64,000 nt of DNA from Lachnospiraceae bacterium oral taxon 096. Its GTDB lineage: Bacteria > Bacillota > Clostridia > Lachnospirales > Lachnospiraceae. Positions 24,853-34,550 of the stretch are shown here, in pieces. The stretch lies in NCBI GenBank assembly GCA_018141845.1, contig CP073340.1:893001-957000 (forward strand), in the 5' to 3' direction. Within the stretch, counting starts at the first letter, position 1; every line of letters starts with the position of its first letter. Both the position numbers and the translations under genes were made by a program. The notes under the pieces are model-generated. The model did no database searches, had not been told where the DNA came from, and worked only from the letters and a program-made list of their open reading frames with translations.

Positions 24853-26205
24853 ATGGCAGACAATAACGAAAAGACCGGTCTTTGGCTGGGGGGAATGCCA
24901 TGGTTACAGGCAATTGTTGCTATTATTTTATGTGCAATTCCAATGTATTTTGGGTTTGCTACAGGAACATTGCTGGGCATCTTGGCTAGCTGTATAGCAT
25001 TAGCTGTTGTATTTAACGAGATCGGTGAGCGTGTTCCAATCTGGAATACTTACATCGGTGGTGGTCTTTTGGCTACATTCTTTGGTGTTGCGATTATGAA
25101 GCAATTTAACTTGATTCCAGAAAAGGTATTGACAAATATCACTATATGGATTTCAGGTGACAATATTCCAGTAGATGGAATTGATAAGGGAATCCCTTCA
25201 ATCGGTACAAACTTCCTTGAGGTATTTATTGTACTTTTGATTGTAGGATCTGTACTTGCACTGGAGAGAGATATTCTTCTTCGCTCATTTGCAGGATATG
25301 TTCCAGCCATTCTTGGAGGACTCTTTGTAGCAATGCTTTTTGGTATTGTGTGTGGAGCAATTTTCGGCATTAAGCCAGCAGATACTATTATCAAGTACAC
25401 ACTTCCAATTATGGGTGGTGGAAATGGTGCGGGTGCCGTTCCACTGAGTCAGATTTATGAACAAATTACAGGAGATTCCGCAGCAAATTATTATTCATTT
25501 GCAATTATTGTTTTGACCATTGCTAACCTCTTCTGTATTATTGCTTCAGCTGGCTTAAATGCCCTTGGTCAGAGGATTCCAGCTTTGACTGGTGATAAGA
25601 AGACTTTGATCAGAAAGGGTGGCACCATTACTCGTGACGATACAAAGGTAAAAGTGACAACTGATGATTTGATGGGGGCTGTGCTATTAGCATGTGCTTG
25701 CTATAGCTTTGGTCTTTTGATGTCAAAGAGAATTCTTCCAAAGATTCTTGGTGCACCAATTCATCAGTATGCGTACATGATCGTATTTGTTGTTATTCTT
25801 GCCGCAAGTGGTCTCATTCCAGCAAGTGTTCGTGCAGGTGCAAAGAGATTGCAGGCCTTTATGTCTGGTGGTATGGCCATCGTCATTATGGTTGGTATGG
25901 GTGCTGACTTTAATATTGGCGAGTTGTTTAGAGCAGTTGCTCCACAAAACATCATTATGGCATTGATTATCGTCATTGGTGCGATCATTGGTTCAGGATT
26001 TGTTGGCTACTTGGTAGGTTTCTATCCAATTGATGCAGCAATTACTGCAGGTCTTTGCATGGCCAACAGAGGTGGTTCAGGTGACCTTGCTTGTCTTGGT
26101 GCCGCTGACCGTATGGAGCTGATGGCTTATTCACAGCTTTCATCAAGACTTGGTGGAGGAATTGTATTGATTGTTGGATCATTCATTTTCTCATTCTTCT
26201 TATAA
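24853..26205 (+). CDS. 2-hydroxycarboxylate (citrate) transporter, 2HCT family
   Basis: The 450-residue polytopic protein has both reentrant-loop signatures of the 2HCT family: GGGNGAGAVPLSQIY in the first half and NRGGSGDLACLGAADRMEL in the second. Members (CitS, CitP, CimH) import citrate or malate with Na+ or H+, or exchange citrate for lactate or acetate. Citrate lyase genes just downstream point to citrate. I choose ATG 24853 with TTGGAGG 6 nt upstream; an in-frame extension to 24766 would cross the leader hairpin and has no site. A terminator follows, so the lyase genes may depend on readthrough. Confidence 0.9.
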   Translation: MADNNEKTGLWLGGMPWLQAIVAIILCAIPMYFGFATGTLLGILASCIALAVVFNEIGERVPIWNTYIGGGLLATFFGVAIMKQFNLIPEKVLTNITIWISGDNIPVDGIDKGIPSIGTNFLEVFIVLLIVGSVLALERDILLRSFAGYVPAILGGLFVAMLFGIVCGAIFGIKPADTIIKYTLPIMGGGNGAGAVPLSQIYEQITGDSAANYYSFAIIVLTIANLFCIIASAGLNALGQRIPALTGDKKTLIRKGGTITRDDTKVKVTTDDLMGAVLLACACYSFGLLMSKRILPKILGAPIHQYAYMIVFVVILAASGLIPASVRAGAKRLQAFMSGGMAIVIMVGMGADFNIGELFRAVAPQNIIMALIIVIGAIIGSGFVGYLVGFYPIDAAITAGLCMANRGGSGDLACLGAADRMELMAYSQLSSRLGGGIVLIVGSFIFSFFL

Positions 26206-26227
26206 TTTTTAATTTAAGAAAAATTTT

Positions 26228-26266
26228 GAAAAGAACGCTTATCCCTGAGCGTTCTTTTCTTCTATT
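26228..26266 (+). terminator. Intrinsic terminator after the citrate transporter gene
   Basis: GAAAAGAACGCT pairs with AGCGTTCTTTTC around an 8-nt loop, followed by TTCTATTTATTTA. It is only 20 bp before the next start and may act as a partial terminator within the citrate region. Confidence 0.75.
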
Positions 26267-26285
26267 TATTTAGTGAGGAGGCTCT

Positions 26286-27086
26286 ATGGTAGCTTATTTT
26301 AAATGGATCAATAATTTGGCAATGGCAATCGGTGCAATTCTTGGAGGAGCATTGATTGCTATTTTATATAAAGGACAGATTTTGGGTTCGGATTTCACAA
26401 AAGGTGTATATTTTGCACTAGGTGTAATTGTCGGTGTCATCATTGGTCGAACAGTTTCGTCCATTTATGCGAACAAACGACTTCAAAAAATTTACGCTTT
26501 GTTGTATACTGAATGTGACCCCGAGCGATTTATTAAGGAATTCACGTCATTAAATGAGCGAGTACCAAAGGATATTGCAGAATATATGGTGGGTAGAGCT
26601 CATCTAGCTTTTGCTTGGGAGGCATTGGGAGACTTTGATAAGGCGCTTGAGATGGTCGGAAATATTGACCCGACAGAATTAAAACTTCATATGTTAAATA
26701 CATCATCATTGATCACCAATCGAAGAGTGACACTGTATATTCTGATGGGAGATTATGAAAAAGCCAAGGAACAGGTAGAGGCATTGAAGGCACTAGAAGA
26801 AGTTGCAAAAAAGCGTTCGACTACATTGGCGAAGAACTTGGAGCAATGCATCAGGCTAAACAATGCACGCATTGCTGCGGCGACAGAAGAAAATACAGAT
26901 GTTGCCTATCTGGAAGAGGAGATTGCATTGGCTGGAAATGCTATTTACAAGAAGGAAATTCAATTGGCTCTTGCCCAATTCTTTGAGAGAACTGGACAGG
27001 AACAAAGGGCAGCCGCTCTGTTTGTAGATATCTTGAAGGATAAGAGGGGATTGTATACAGAGAGAGTTGCACAGGGAAAAAAGTAA
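26286..27086 (+). CDS. Membrane-anchored TPR-like protein of unknown function
   Basis: The 266-residue protein has two N-terminal hydrophobic segments (about residues 9-27 and 42-60) and a cytoplasmic helical region. The helices are paired in a tetratricopeptide-like pattern, for example AHLAFAWEALGDFDKALEMV and LYILMGDYEKAKEQVEALKALEEVA, then LALAQFFERTGQEQRAAALF. I do not recognise a named family. It is preceded by GAGGAGG and lies between the citrate transporter and citD, 29 nt before citD. A scaffold role for the lyase complex at the membrane is possible but only suggested by position. Confidence 0.65.
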   Translation: MVAYFKWINNLAMAIGAILGGALIAILYKGQILGSDFTKGVYFALGVIVGVIIGRTVSSIYANKRLQKIYALLYTECDPERFIKEFTSLNERVPKDIAEYMVGRAHLAFAWEALGDFDKALEMVGNIDPTELKLHMLNTSSLITNRRVTLYILMGDYEKAKEQVEALKALEEVAKKRSTTLAKNLEQCIRLNNARIAAATEENTDVAYLEEEIALAGNAIYKKEIQLALAQFFERTGQEQRAAALFVDILKDKRGLYTERVAQGKK

Positions 27087-27115
27087 AAAGCCTATGTACA
27101 TGTAAGGAGGAAGAA

Positions 27116-27415
27116 ATGGAAATTAAGAAACCTGCTACTGCAGGCACACTAGAATCTAGTGACTGCATGGTAACTGTTGAGCCAGGCAATGGTAAGATTG
27201 AGTTTTCTCTGGAGAGTGTAGTTGCTCACCAATTTGGAAATCAGATGAGAAAGGTGACATTGGAGACATTGGCCAATCTCGGTGTGGACAATGTGAAGAT
27301 TTCTATTGTAGACAAGGGCGCTCTTGATTGCACATTGAAGGCAAGAGTGGAGTGTGCTGTATTCCGTTCAGTTGATCAGACTGACAATCTACCATGGGGA
27401 GGAGCAATCAAATGA
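27116..27415 (+). CDS. citD: Citrate lyase acyl carrier protein (gamma subunit)
   Basis: The 99-residue protein matches CitD in length and start: KKPATAGTLESSDC, where Ser14 is the position that carries the phosphoribosyl-dephospho-CoA prosthetic group. The region SVVAHQFGNQMRKVTLETL is also typical. As carrier subunit it holds the acetyl thioester while citE and citF products cycle citrate to acetate and oxaloacetate. AAGGAGG precedes the ATG. The stop codon overlaps the citE start (ATGA). The prosthetic-group enzymes CitG and CitX and the ligase CitC are not in the window. Confidence 0.93.
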   Translation: MEIKKPATAGTLESSDCMVTVEPGNGKIEFSLESVVAHQFGNQMRKVTLETLANLGVDNVKISIVDKGALDCTLKARVECAVFRSVDQTDNLPWGGAIK

Positions 27416-28314
27416 TAAATCCAAATAAAAAGCGTCTCAGAAGAAGTATGATGTTCTTGAATGCACAGAAGCCATCATTAATTAAGGATCCATATATTTA
27501 CAAGGCTGATTCTTTAATGCTTGACCTCGAGGATGCAGTTGCAGCAAACCAAAAGGATTCTGCACGATTTTCACTCTATCATGCATTGACAACCATCGAC
27601 TACAGAGGAAGTGAGAAGGTTGTTCGTATCAATGGTTTAGACACTGATCTTTGGAAGGAAGATATTCGTTGTTGTGTAGCGGGTGGTGCAGAAGTTATTC
27701 GTATCCCAAAGACCGAAGATGCTGGAATGGTAAAGGCTGTGGAAGATGAGATTATTAAGGCCGAGAAAGAGTTTCATCGCCCTGAAGGTTTTACTTTAAT
27801 TATGTCGGCACTTGAATCAGCAAAAGGTGTTATGAATGCCTATGAAGTTTGCACATCTTCAGAGAGAATGATTGGTGTTGCTCTTTCGGGTGGTGATTAT
27901 ACAAAGGATTTGCAGACAAGAATTACAGGTACTGGCGTAGAGCTTATGGGAGCTAGACAGCATATGATTATTGCTGCAAGAGCAGCAGGTGTACAGTGCT
28001 TTGATACAGTTTGGACAAATCTTGATGATATGGAGGGATTTAAAAATGATGTACAGACCATCTTTATGATGGGATTTGATGGAAAGTCATGTATCAACCC
28101 TCGTCAGATTGATGTTGTACACAAGATCTTTACGCCAACACAAAAGGATATTATCTTTGCAGAGAAGGTAATCAAGGAGATTGATTCAAAGAAGGCTTTA
28201 GGTATCGGTGTATTTACAGTAGATGGCAAGATGATCGATATCGCATTTTATGATGGTGCAGTGAGAACGATTAATATGGCAAAGGCTGCTGGTGTATACA
28301 AGGGGGATTTATAA
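27412..28314 (+). CDS. citE: Citrate lyase beta subunit (citryl-ACP lyase)
   Basis: The 300-residue TIM-barrel enzyme has the CitE pattern: LRRSMMFLNAQKPSLIKDP, DSLMLDLEDAVAANQKDSAR, RINGLDTDLW, and MGFDGKSCINPRQIDVVH. It splits citryl-ACP into oxaloacetate and acetyl-ACP with Mg2+. ATG 27412 is chosen because GGGAGG is 9 nt upstream and the ATGA overlap with citD is the standard arrangement. citF follows one base later, so the three subunits are co-translated. Confidence 0.93.
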   Translation: MINPNKKRLRRSMMFLNAQKPSLIKDPYIYKADSLMLDLEDAVAANQKDSARFSLYHALTTIDYRGSEKVVRINGLDTDLWKEDIRCCVAGGAEVIRIPKTEDAGMVKAVEDEIIKAEKEFHRPEGFTLIMSALESAKGVMNAYEVCTSSERMIGVALSGGDYTKDLQTRITGTGVELMGARQHMIIAARAAGVQCFDTVWTNLDDMEGFKNDVQTIFMMGFDGKSCINPRQIDVVHKIFTPTQKDIIFAEKVIKEIDSKKALGIGVFTVDGKMIDIAFYDGAVRTINMAKAAGVYKGDL

Positions 28315-28315
28315 A

Positions 28316-29879
28316 ATGATTAATGCAGTAGGTAGAGATATTCCTGAGGAGATCTTAAAGCAGACAGGTAAAGATGTATTCAAAGGTTCACATACATTTG
28401 ACGGACATGAGTTTAAGAAGGATGGTCCAAAGGCAAAGTGTGTGATCAATTCTAATGGCTCTAAGTTGGTTGATAGCATCGCTGAAGTCTTGAAAAAATG
28501 TGAGATTAAGGACGGCATGACGATCAGTTTCCACCATCACTTTAGAAATGGTGATAAAGTCTTAAATATGGTGATGGAGGAGATTCACAAGATGGGAATC
28601 AAGGACTTGACTATTTGTGCAAGTTCACTTGGTTCACAGAATGATCCCATCGTCTATATGATTGAGGATGGAACAATTACCAATATCCAGTCATCTGGTG
28701 TTCGTGGTGGCATTGGAGAGGCCATTTCAAATGGTAAGTTGAAGGGTCTTGCCATTATGCGTTCTCACGGTGGTAGAGTTCGTGCCATTGAGAGCGGTGA
28801 AACTCATGTCAATATCGCATTTGTTGGAGCACCAACGGCAGATGAGTATGGTAACCTAAATGCCAATGGTGGAAAGGCAAATTGTGGTGTACTTTCTTAC
28901 TCCGCAGTAGATGCTCAATTTGCAGATCGTGTGGTGGCAATTACGGACACTTTAGTTCCATTTCCAAATTTGCCAGCACAGATCACACAGACCTATGTAG
29001 ATTATGTTGTGGTCGTAGATGAGATTGGTGATCCAAAAAAGATTGCCACAGGTGCGGCAAAGCCAACCACAGATCAGAGAAAGTTATTGATGGCAAAGTA
29101 TTGTACTGATTTTGTTGTATGCACACCTTACTTTAAGGAGGGATTTTCTTATCAGACAGGTGTCGGCGGTGCTTCGATTGCTTCTACTATTTCTCTTGCA
29201 GAGGTAATGAGAGAGCGAGGAATTCATATGAGCTTTGGTGTCGGTGGCTTGACAAAGCCAATGTGTGATCTTCTCGATGAGGGACTTGCAAGATGTCTTG
29301 TCGATACACAGGATTTTGATGAGGATGCGATCACCAATATTCAGACGAATCGCAATCACTACTATATTACTGCTGGTGAGTATGCTAACCCATTTAACAA
29401 GGGGGGCCTATGTCAACAAGCTTGATTTTGTCATTCTTGCTGCGTTAGAAGTGGATACAAAGTTTAATTGCAATGTAGTTGTTGGATCAGATGGTGTGAT
29501 TACTGGTGCACAGGGCGGACATCCAGATACAGCTGCTGGTGCAAAATGTACCATTGTGATTGCTCCAATTTTGCAGGGCAGAATTCCAACTATTTGTACA
29601 GATGTTACAACGGTTACAACTCCAGGTGAGGATGTCGATGTTGTTGTCACTGATTATGGTATTGCCATCAATCCAAAGAGACAGGATCTTATTGAAGCAA
29701 CAAAGGATTCGGGTCTTCCATTTAAGACAATTGAGGAACTTAGAGATATTGCCTATTCTATTTCTGGAGAGCCTGAAAAAGTTCAATTTGGTGATAGAGT
29801 TGTTGGCATTATTGAGGCAAGAGATGGAAGCATTATGGATGTTGTTCGTCAGATTAAGCCTTTTCAATTTGAAGACTAA
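28316..29879 (+). pseudogene. citF: Citrate lyase alpha subunit, interrupted by a frameshift
   Basis: The first frame (28316-29425) reads as CitF from MINAVGRDIPEEIL to EYANPFNKG, then runs into a TGA. The next frame continues the family at once with AYVNKLDFVILAALEVDTKF to the natural end at 29879. Removing one G from the run of six at 29401-29406 restores an open frame of about 520 residues, the usual CitF length. CitF is the acetyl-ACP:citrate CoA-transferase-type subunit that starts the cycle. Both halves look well conserved, so a sequencing error or a very recent mutation is as likely as real loss. Programmed shifting would have to be +1. Confidence 0.88.
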
Positions 29880-29896
29880 GATTGCATAAATAAAAG

Positions 29897-29930
29897 AGCC
29901 CAGACTGGTTGAGGCCAGCTGGGTTTTTTT
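29897..29930 (+). terminator. Intrinsic terminator of the citrate lyase operon
   Basis: GCCCAGACTGG and CCAGCTGGGT form a stem around a short loop, followed by TTTTTTT. It is 20 bp before the trkA start. Confidence 0.85.
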
Positions 29931-29949
29931 GCATATAAGGGGAGGGCAT

Positions 29950-31311
29950 ATGAAGATAATCGTCGTTGGCTGCGGAAAAATTGGAAGAAAGATTACAGAG
30001 CAGCTGAGCTTTGAGGGGCATGATGTTGTAGTAATTGATAGCAACAATGCTGTGGTACAGGATGTTTCAGATGATTTTGATGTTATGGGTGTGGTGGGCA
30101 ATGGTGCAAGTTACTCTGTGCAGATGGAGGCGGGCATTGAGGAGGCCAATCTCTTAATTGCAGCAACAGATTCCGATGAAGTGAATTTACTCTGTTGTAT
30201 GATTGCAAAGAAGGCAGGTAATTGTTCTACCATTGCCAGAGTAAGAAACCCAGTGTATAGTAGTGAGATTGATTTTATTAAGGAGGAACTTGGTCTTGCA
30301 ATGACTATCAATCCTGAGTTTGCTGCAGCACAGGAAATTGCTAGAATTTTGCGTTTTCCTTCCGCCATTAAAATCGATACTTTTTCAAAGGGAAGAATTG
30401 AGATTTTGGAATTTAAGGTGCCAAATGGATCAATTTTAGAAAATGAGACATTGATTGAAGTGGCCAAGAAGACGACAAATGATATCTTGGTCTGCACGGT
30501 AAAGAGAGGGGATAAAGTTCGGATACCAAATGGAAATTTTGTCCTGCGTGCAGGCGATATGATTGGCATCGTGGCATCGCCAGAGAATTCAAAGCTTTTT
30601 TTCAAAAAAGTCGGATTGGATACTCATCAAGTGAAGGACACGATGATTATTGGCGGAGGATCCATTGCCTATTATCTTGCACAGCAATTGATAAAAATGG
30701 GTATTGGCATTAAAATTGTGGAAAAGGATTTAAAGCGATGTGAGACGCTCAGCGAAAAGTTGCCAAGTGCAGTGATTATCAATGGAGATGCAACAGATGA
30801 AAATATTCTGATTGAGGAGGGCATTGATACCTGCAATTCCTTCGTTTCATTGACAGGTATTGATGAATCTAATGTGTTTTTAAGTCTATTTGCCAAGAGC
30901 CGAAATAAGGCAAAGACAATAACTAAAATCAATCGAATTTCCTTTGGAACGGTGATCAAAGGGCTGGAACTTGACAGTGTTATTTCACCAAAGATCATTA
31001 CTTCTGAGCGCATTGTGCGCTATGTTCGTGCAATGCAAAATGGTATCGGCAGCAATGTGGAGACATTGTATCGAATTGTGGATAATCAGGTGGAGGCATT
31101 GGAATTTAAAATTCACAGCGATGCATCTGTAGTGGGGGTTGCTCTTGAGGACTTGAACCTAAAAGATAATGTGTTGATTGCCTGCATCAATCATCATGGT
31201 GTCATTACTATTCCAAATGGTAAGAGCGTCATTGGGGTTGGTGATACCGTCATTGTGGTGACAACGCATACAGGACTCAAAGACATTCGGGATATCTTAA
31301 AGGAGGCATAG
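29950..31311 (+). CDS. trkA: Trk potassium uptake regulatory protein TrkA
   Basis: The 453-residue protein has two RCK units: NAD-binding loops VGCGKIGRKI near the N-terminus and IGGGSIAYYL near residue 237, each followed by an RCK-C domain. TrkA sits on the cytoplasmic side of TrkH and gates it by nucleotide binding. I choose ATG 29950 with GGGGAGGG just upstream; the in-frame ATG at 29929 lies in the terminator T-run. trkH follows after one base. Confidence 0.93.
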   Translation: MKIIVVGCGKIGRKITEQLSFEGHDVVVIDSNNAVVQDVSDDFDVMGVVGNGASYSVQMEAGIEEANLLIAATDSDEVNLLCCMIAKKAGNCSTIARVRNPVYSSEIDFIKEELGLAMTINPEFAAAQEIARILRFPSAIKIDTFSKGRIEILEFKVPNGSILENETLIEVAKKTTNDILVCTVKRGDKVRIPNGNFVLRAGDMIGIVASPENSKLFFKKVGLDTHQVKDTMIIGGGSIAYYLAQQLIKMGIGIKIVEKDLKRCETLSEKLPSAVIINGDATDENILIEEGIDTCNSFVSLTGIDESNVFLSLFAKSRNKAKTITKINRISFGTVIKGLELDSVISPKIITSERIVRYVRAMQNGIGSNVETLYRIVDNQVEALEFKIHSDASVVGVALEDLNLKDNVLIACINHHGVITIPNGKSVIGVGDTVIVVTTHTGLKDIRDILKEA

Positions 31312-31312
31312 C

Positions 31313-32767
31313 GTGAATTATTCAATTATTGTCTATATTCTTGGGTGGATTTTAAAATTGGAGGGAGCATTTATGCTACTGCCATGCATTGTTGCCGTGA
31401 TTTATCGAGAAAAGGCGGGATTTTCGTTTTTGTTTGTCGCAGCGATTTGCCTTGCCCTTGGTTTTGCAACAAGTATAAAGAGACCGAAAAATCCAAATAT
31501 GTTTGCACGTGAGGGATTTGTCACGGTGGCACTCAGTTGGATTGTGCTCAGTGCTTTTGGTGCCTTACCGTTTGTCATCAATGGAGATATTCCGAATTAC
31601 ATCGATGCAATGTTTGAGATGGTTTCTGGATTTACTACGACAGGTGCAAGTATCTTGCATGAAGTTGAGGTGCTCAATAAATGTAGTCTGTTTTGGAGAA
31701 GTTTTTCTCACTGGATTGGTGGAATGGGTGTGATTGTGTTTATGCTTGCAATTTTGCCAATGACCAATGGCTCAACCATGCACTTGATGCGTGCGGAGAG
31801 CCCAGGACCAAGTGTAGGAAAATTAGTTCCTAAGATTAGAGATACCGCCCTAATCTTATATAAGATTTATTTGGTGATGACGGTCATTGAATTTATTTGT
31901 CTGGTGACTGCCCGTATGCCAGTGTTTGATTCGATGCTAATCACTTTTGGATCAGCAGGAACAGGTGGTTTTGGTATTAAAAATGATAGTATAGGAAGTT
32001 ACTCCACGCTTCAGCAGTCGATAGTCACCATTTCTATGATTTTATTTGGTGTTAACTTTAATGCCTACTACTACTTACTTGGAAAGCACAAAAAAGATGC
32101 ATTCAAAATGGAAGAAGTTCGTTGGTACTTTATCATTATTGCGGCATCAATTATTGTCATTTCCATCAATATTCGAAATTATTTTGATAGCTTTTTTATG
32201 GCCTTTCATCAGGCTGCCTTTCAAGTGGGATCAATTATTACAACGACAGGATATGGAACAACGGATTTTGACTTGTGGCCGCAGCTTTCGAGATCAATCT
32301 TAGTGATTCTCATGTTTATTGGAGCCTGTGCAGGAAGTACAGGTGGAGGATTGAAGGTTTCAAGACTATTAATTTTATTTAAGTCAGTAAAACAGGATAT
32401 GCTCAAATTTGTCCATCCAAGAAGTGTCAAGGTGATGCGATTTGACGGAAAGGCCGTGGACAAGGAATTGATTCGTGGTGTGAGTGCATTTTTTGTGACT
32501 TATATCTTAATCTTTGGCATTTCAGCAATGGTGATCAGCCTAGATGGCAATGATCTTGTCACAAATTTTACTGCAGTGGCGGCAACATTTAATAATATTG
32601 GACCAGGTCTGGCTATGGTCGGTCCAACAGCAAACTTTGATGTCTTCTCCTATTTCTCAAAAATTATTTTAATTTTTGATATGCTGGCTGGAAGACTGGA
32701 GCTGTATCCAATTTTAATTTTATTTGTTCCAAGCATTTGGAAGAGAAGTCGAAATCATAAGGAATAG
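31313..32767 (+). CDS. trkH: Trk potassium uptake channel subunit TrkH
   Basis: The 484-residue polytopic protein has the repeated pore loops of the TrkH/KtrB family: SGFTTTGASIL, GSAGTGGFGI, ITTTGYGTTDFDLWP and FNNIGPGLAMVGP. It forms the K+ path and pairs with TrkA. The start is a GTG at 31313 with AAGGAGG 6 nt upstream. ATG alternatives lie deeper, inside the first membrane segment. Confidence 0.93.
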   Translation: MNYSIIVYILGWILKLEGAFMLLPCIVAVIYREKAGFSFLFVAAICLALGFATSIKRPKNPNMFAREGFVTVALSWIVLSAFGALPFVINGDIPNYIDAMFEMVSGFTTTGASILHEVEVLNKCSLFWRSFSHWIGGMGVIVFMLAILPMTNGSTMHLMRAESPGPSVGKLVPKIRDTALILYKIYLVMTVIEFICLVTARMPVFDSMLITFGSAGTGGFGIKNDSIGSYSTLQQSIVTISMILFGVNFNAYYYLLGKHKKDAFKMEEVRWYFIIIAASIIVISINIRNYFDSFFMAFHQAAFQVGSIITTTGYGTTDFDLWPQLSRSILVILMFIGACAGSTGGGLKVSRLLILFKSVKQDMLKFVHPRSVKVMRFDGKAVDKELIRGVSAFFVTYILIFGISAMVISLDGNDLVTNFTAVAATFNNIGPGLAMVGPTANFDVFSYFSKIILIFDMLAGRLELYPILILFVPSIWKRSRNHKE

Positions 32768-32773
32768 ATAGGG

Positions 32774-32815
32774 GAGGTTTCTCAGGTTAATACTTGAGAG
32801 GCCTTCCTTTATTTT
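32774..32815 (+). terminator. Probable terminator after trkH
   Basis: GGAGGTTTCTCAGG and CTTGAGAGGCCTTCC pair imperfectly around a TTAATA loop, followed by TTTATTTTA. The rest of the gap to the next gene (32816-33043) is AT-rich leader sequence with a promoter near its end. Confidence 0.6.
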
Positions 32816-32999
32816 AGGCAAAATGACCTTGATAAAAAATGGTGTAATTATGATACCAGCAAAGAAATTGTAATGATTATTAAAATAATGATTGAGAATT
32901 ACAACATAAAAAGACAGATAATAATACAAATAAATCCGTTATTTTTTGTGAATATAGGATTGTCTTATTATAATCAATGCTTTTTTATGTGCTCGTTTA

Positions 33000-33008
33000 T
33001 GTTATAAT
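33000..33008 (+). promoter_or_regulatory. Extended -10 promoter of the molybdenum operon
   Basis: TGTTATAAT is a consensus extended -10 element 35 bp before the first gene of the operon. No strong -35 is visible at the right distance. I see no match to the molybdenum-cofactor riboswitch. Confidence 0.5.
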
Positions 33009-33043
33009 AAAATTCAATGAGATTGATGGAAAGGATTTACTTT

Positions 33044-34078
33044 ATGAAGTTAATTGAAACAATTCATGCTGTGGGACAGGTATTATGCCAAGATATGACA
33101 CAAATTATCCCAGGTGAATTTAAGGGCGCACGCTTTAAAAAGGGACATATTGTGACAGAAGAAGACATACCTGTACTCTTGTCTATGGGCAAGGAGCATC
33201 TCTATGTGTGGGAAAAGGATGAAAATCTCTATCATGAGGATGAAGCAGCAGAAATTTTGTATGAGATTTGTGCCAGTGAATTTATGGATAAATCCGAGGT
33301 CCGCGAGGGAAAGATTGAGGCAAGAGCACAGATTGATGGGCTTTTAAAGTTAGATAAGAAATTGTTAAAAGAAGTCAATTCCTTTGGAGAGATGATGATT
33401 GCGACAAGATATAACAATCTTCCTGTAAAAAAGGGAGAGAAGCTGTGTGGAACGAGAATTATTCCTCTTGTGATTGAAAAAGAGAAGATGCACAGAGTCG
33501 TAGAGCTTGTCGCAGGGAGAAAAATACTTCGCCTGTTGCCATATAAAAAATTCAAAGTTGGTCTAGTGACTACAGGAAATGAAGTTTTTCAGGGCTTGAT
33601 TGAGGATAAGTTTGGACCAGTGATTCGAAGAAAAGTTTCGGAATATGGTTCAACAGTGATAAGACAGATTATTGTCGATGATAATTCAGATCACACCAAG
33701 GAGGCCGTCGAGGAATTAATTGATGAAGGTGTCGATATGGTACTTTGTAGTGGTGGAATGAGTGTTGACCCAGATGATCGGACTCCACTAGCTATTCAAA
33801 GTACAGGGGCAAGAATTGTTAGCTATGGTTCGCCCGTACTTCCAGGGGCGATGTTTTTATTGTCCTATTTAAAAAAGGGAGAGAAGACGATTCCTATTCT
33901 TGGCTTGCCAGGATGTGTGATGTATTCGAGAAGAACGATTTTTGATTTGGTGTTGCCTAGAATTTTGGCTGAAGATGAAATTTTAGCAGAGGAACTGGCT
34001 GAACTTGGTGAAGGCGGACTGTGTATGAATTGTGATGTCTGCACTTATCCACATTGTGAATTTGGAAAGGGGTGGTGA
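33044..34078 (+). CDS. MoeA-like molybdopterin-binding protein
   Basis: The 344-residue protein starts [21 protein letters not shown], like the short clostridial MoeA relatives, and has the MoCF-binding domain with [11 protein letters not shown] and [19 protein letters not shown]. It would bind molybdopterin for metal insertion or adenylate handling. It is shorter than classic MoeA (about 400) and ends with a Cys/His-rich tail [15 protein letters not shown] that may bind metal. ATG 33044 fits AAAGGA 9 nt upstream better than the in-frame ATG at 33017. moaC follows after one base. Confidence 0.85.
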   Translation: MKLIETIHAVGQVLCQDMTQIIPGEFKGARFKKGHIVTEEDIPVLLSMGKEHLYVWEKDENLYHEDEAAEILYEICASEFMDKSEVREGKIEARAQIDGLLKLDKKLLKEVNSFGEMMIATRYNNLPVKKGEKLCGTRIIPLVIEKEKMHRVVELVAGRKILRLLPYKKFKVGLVTTGNEVFQGLIEDKFGPVIRRKVSEYGSTVIRQIIVDDNSDHTKEAVEELIDEGVDMVLCSGGMSVDPDDRTPLAIQSTGARIVSYGSPVLPGAMFLLSYLKKGEKTIPILGLPGCVMYSRRTIFDLVLPRILAEDEILAEELAELGEGGLCMNCDVCTYPHCEFGKGW

Positions 34079-34079
34079 T

Positions 34080-34550
34080 GTGGCATTAAATCATTTTGAC
34101 AATGAGGGAAGAGCAATTATGGTCGATGTTGGTGCAAAGGATGATACAGAGCGCATTGCCGTCACCCATGGCTTTATTTCAATGAATCGAGAGGTCTTTG
34201 AAGTTGTCAAAAGTGGAAGTGCAAAGAAGGGAGATGTGCTTGGTGTGGCAAGGGTGGCTGGAATTATGGCCGTCAAAAAAACAGCAGATCTCATTCCTCT
34301 TTGTCATACTTTGCTATTAAATCATTCCAGCATAGAATTTGATTTAGATGAAAAAAAGTGTCAGATTGAGGCAATTTGTACCGTCAAAACCAAGGGAAAG
34401 ACGGGCGTGGAGATGGAGGCCTTGACAGGAACAAGTGTGGCACTTTTGACCATCTATGATATGTGCAAGGCCATGGACAGAGGAATGGTCATTTCTGGGA
34501 TTGAGTTATTAAAGAAGGATGGTGGGAAGAGCGGTCTCTATGAGAGATAG
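34080..34550 (+). CDS. moaC: Cyclic pyranopterin monophosphate synthase
   Basis: The 156-residue protein has the MoaC signatures [37 protein letters not shown] and [23 protein letters not shown]. It turns the MoaA product into cyclic pyranopterin monophosphate. Family members begin just before the NHFD stretch, so I choose the GTG at 34080, which has GGAAAGGGG about 8 nt upstream. Its 3' end overlaps moaA by 11 nt. Confidence 0.92.
   Translation: MALNHFDNEGRAIMVDVGAKDDTERIAVTHGFISMNREVFEVVKSGSAKKGDVLGVARVAGIMAVKKTADLIPLCHTLLLNHSSIEFDLDEKKCQIEAICTVKTKGKTGVEMEALTGTSVALLTIYDMCKAMDRGMVISGIELLKKDGGKSGLYER

Noticed and set aside
29401-29406. Programmed -1 frameshift in citF
   Set aside because: The downstream frame needs a +1 shift, so a standard -1 slippery site does not fit; an extra base is the simpler explanation.
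29487-30101. 204-codon frame antisense to citF and trkA
   Set aside because: It crosses the citF terminator, is antisense to two conserved genes and has no ribosome site.
32816-33043. Possible molybdenum-cofactor riboswitch before the MoeA-like gene
   Set aside because: The leader is very AT-rich and I see no GC-rich helices of the required kind.
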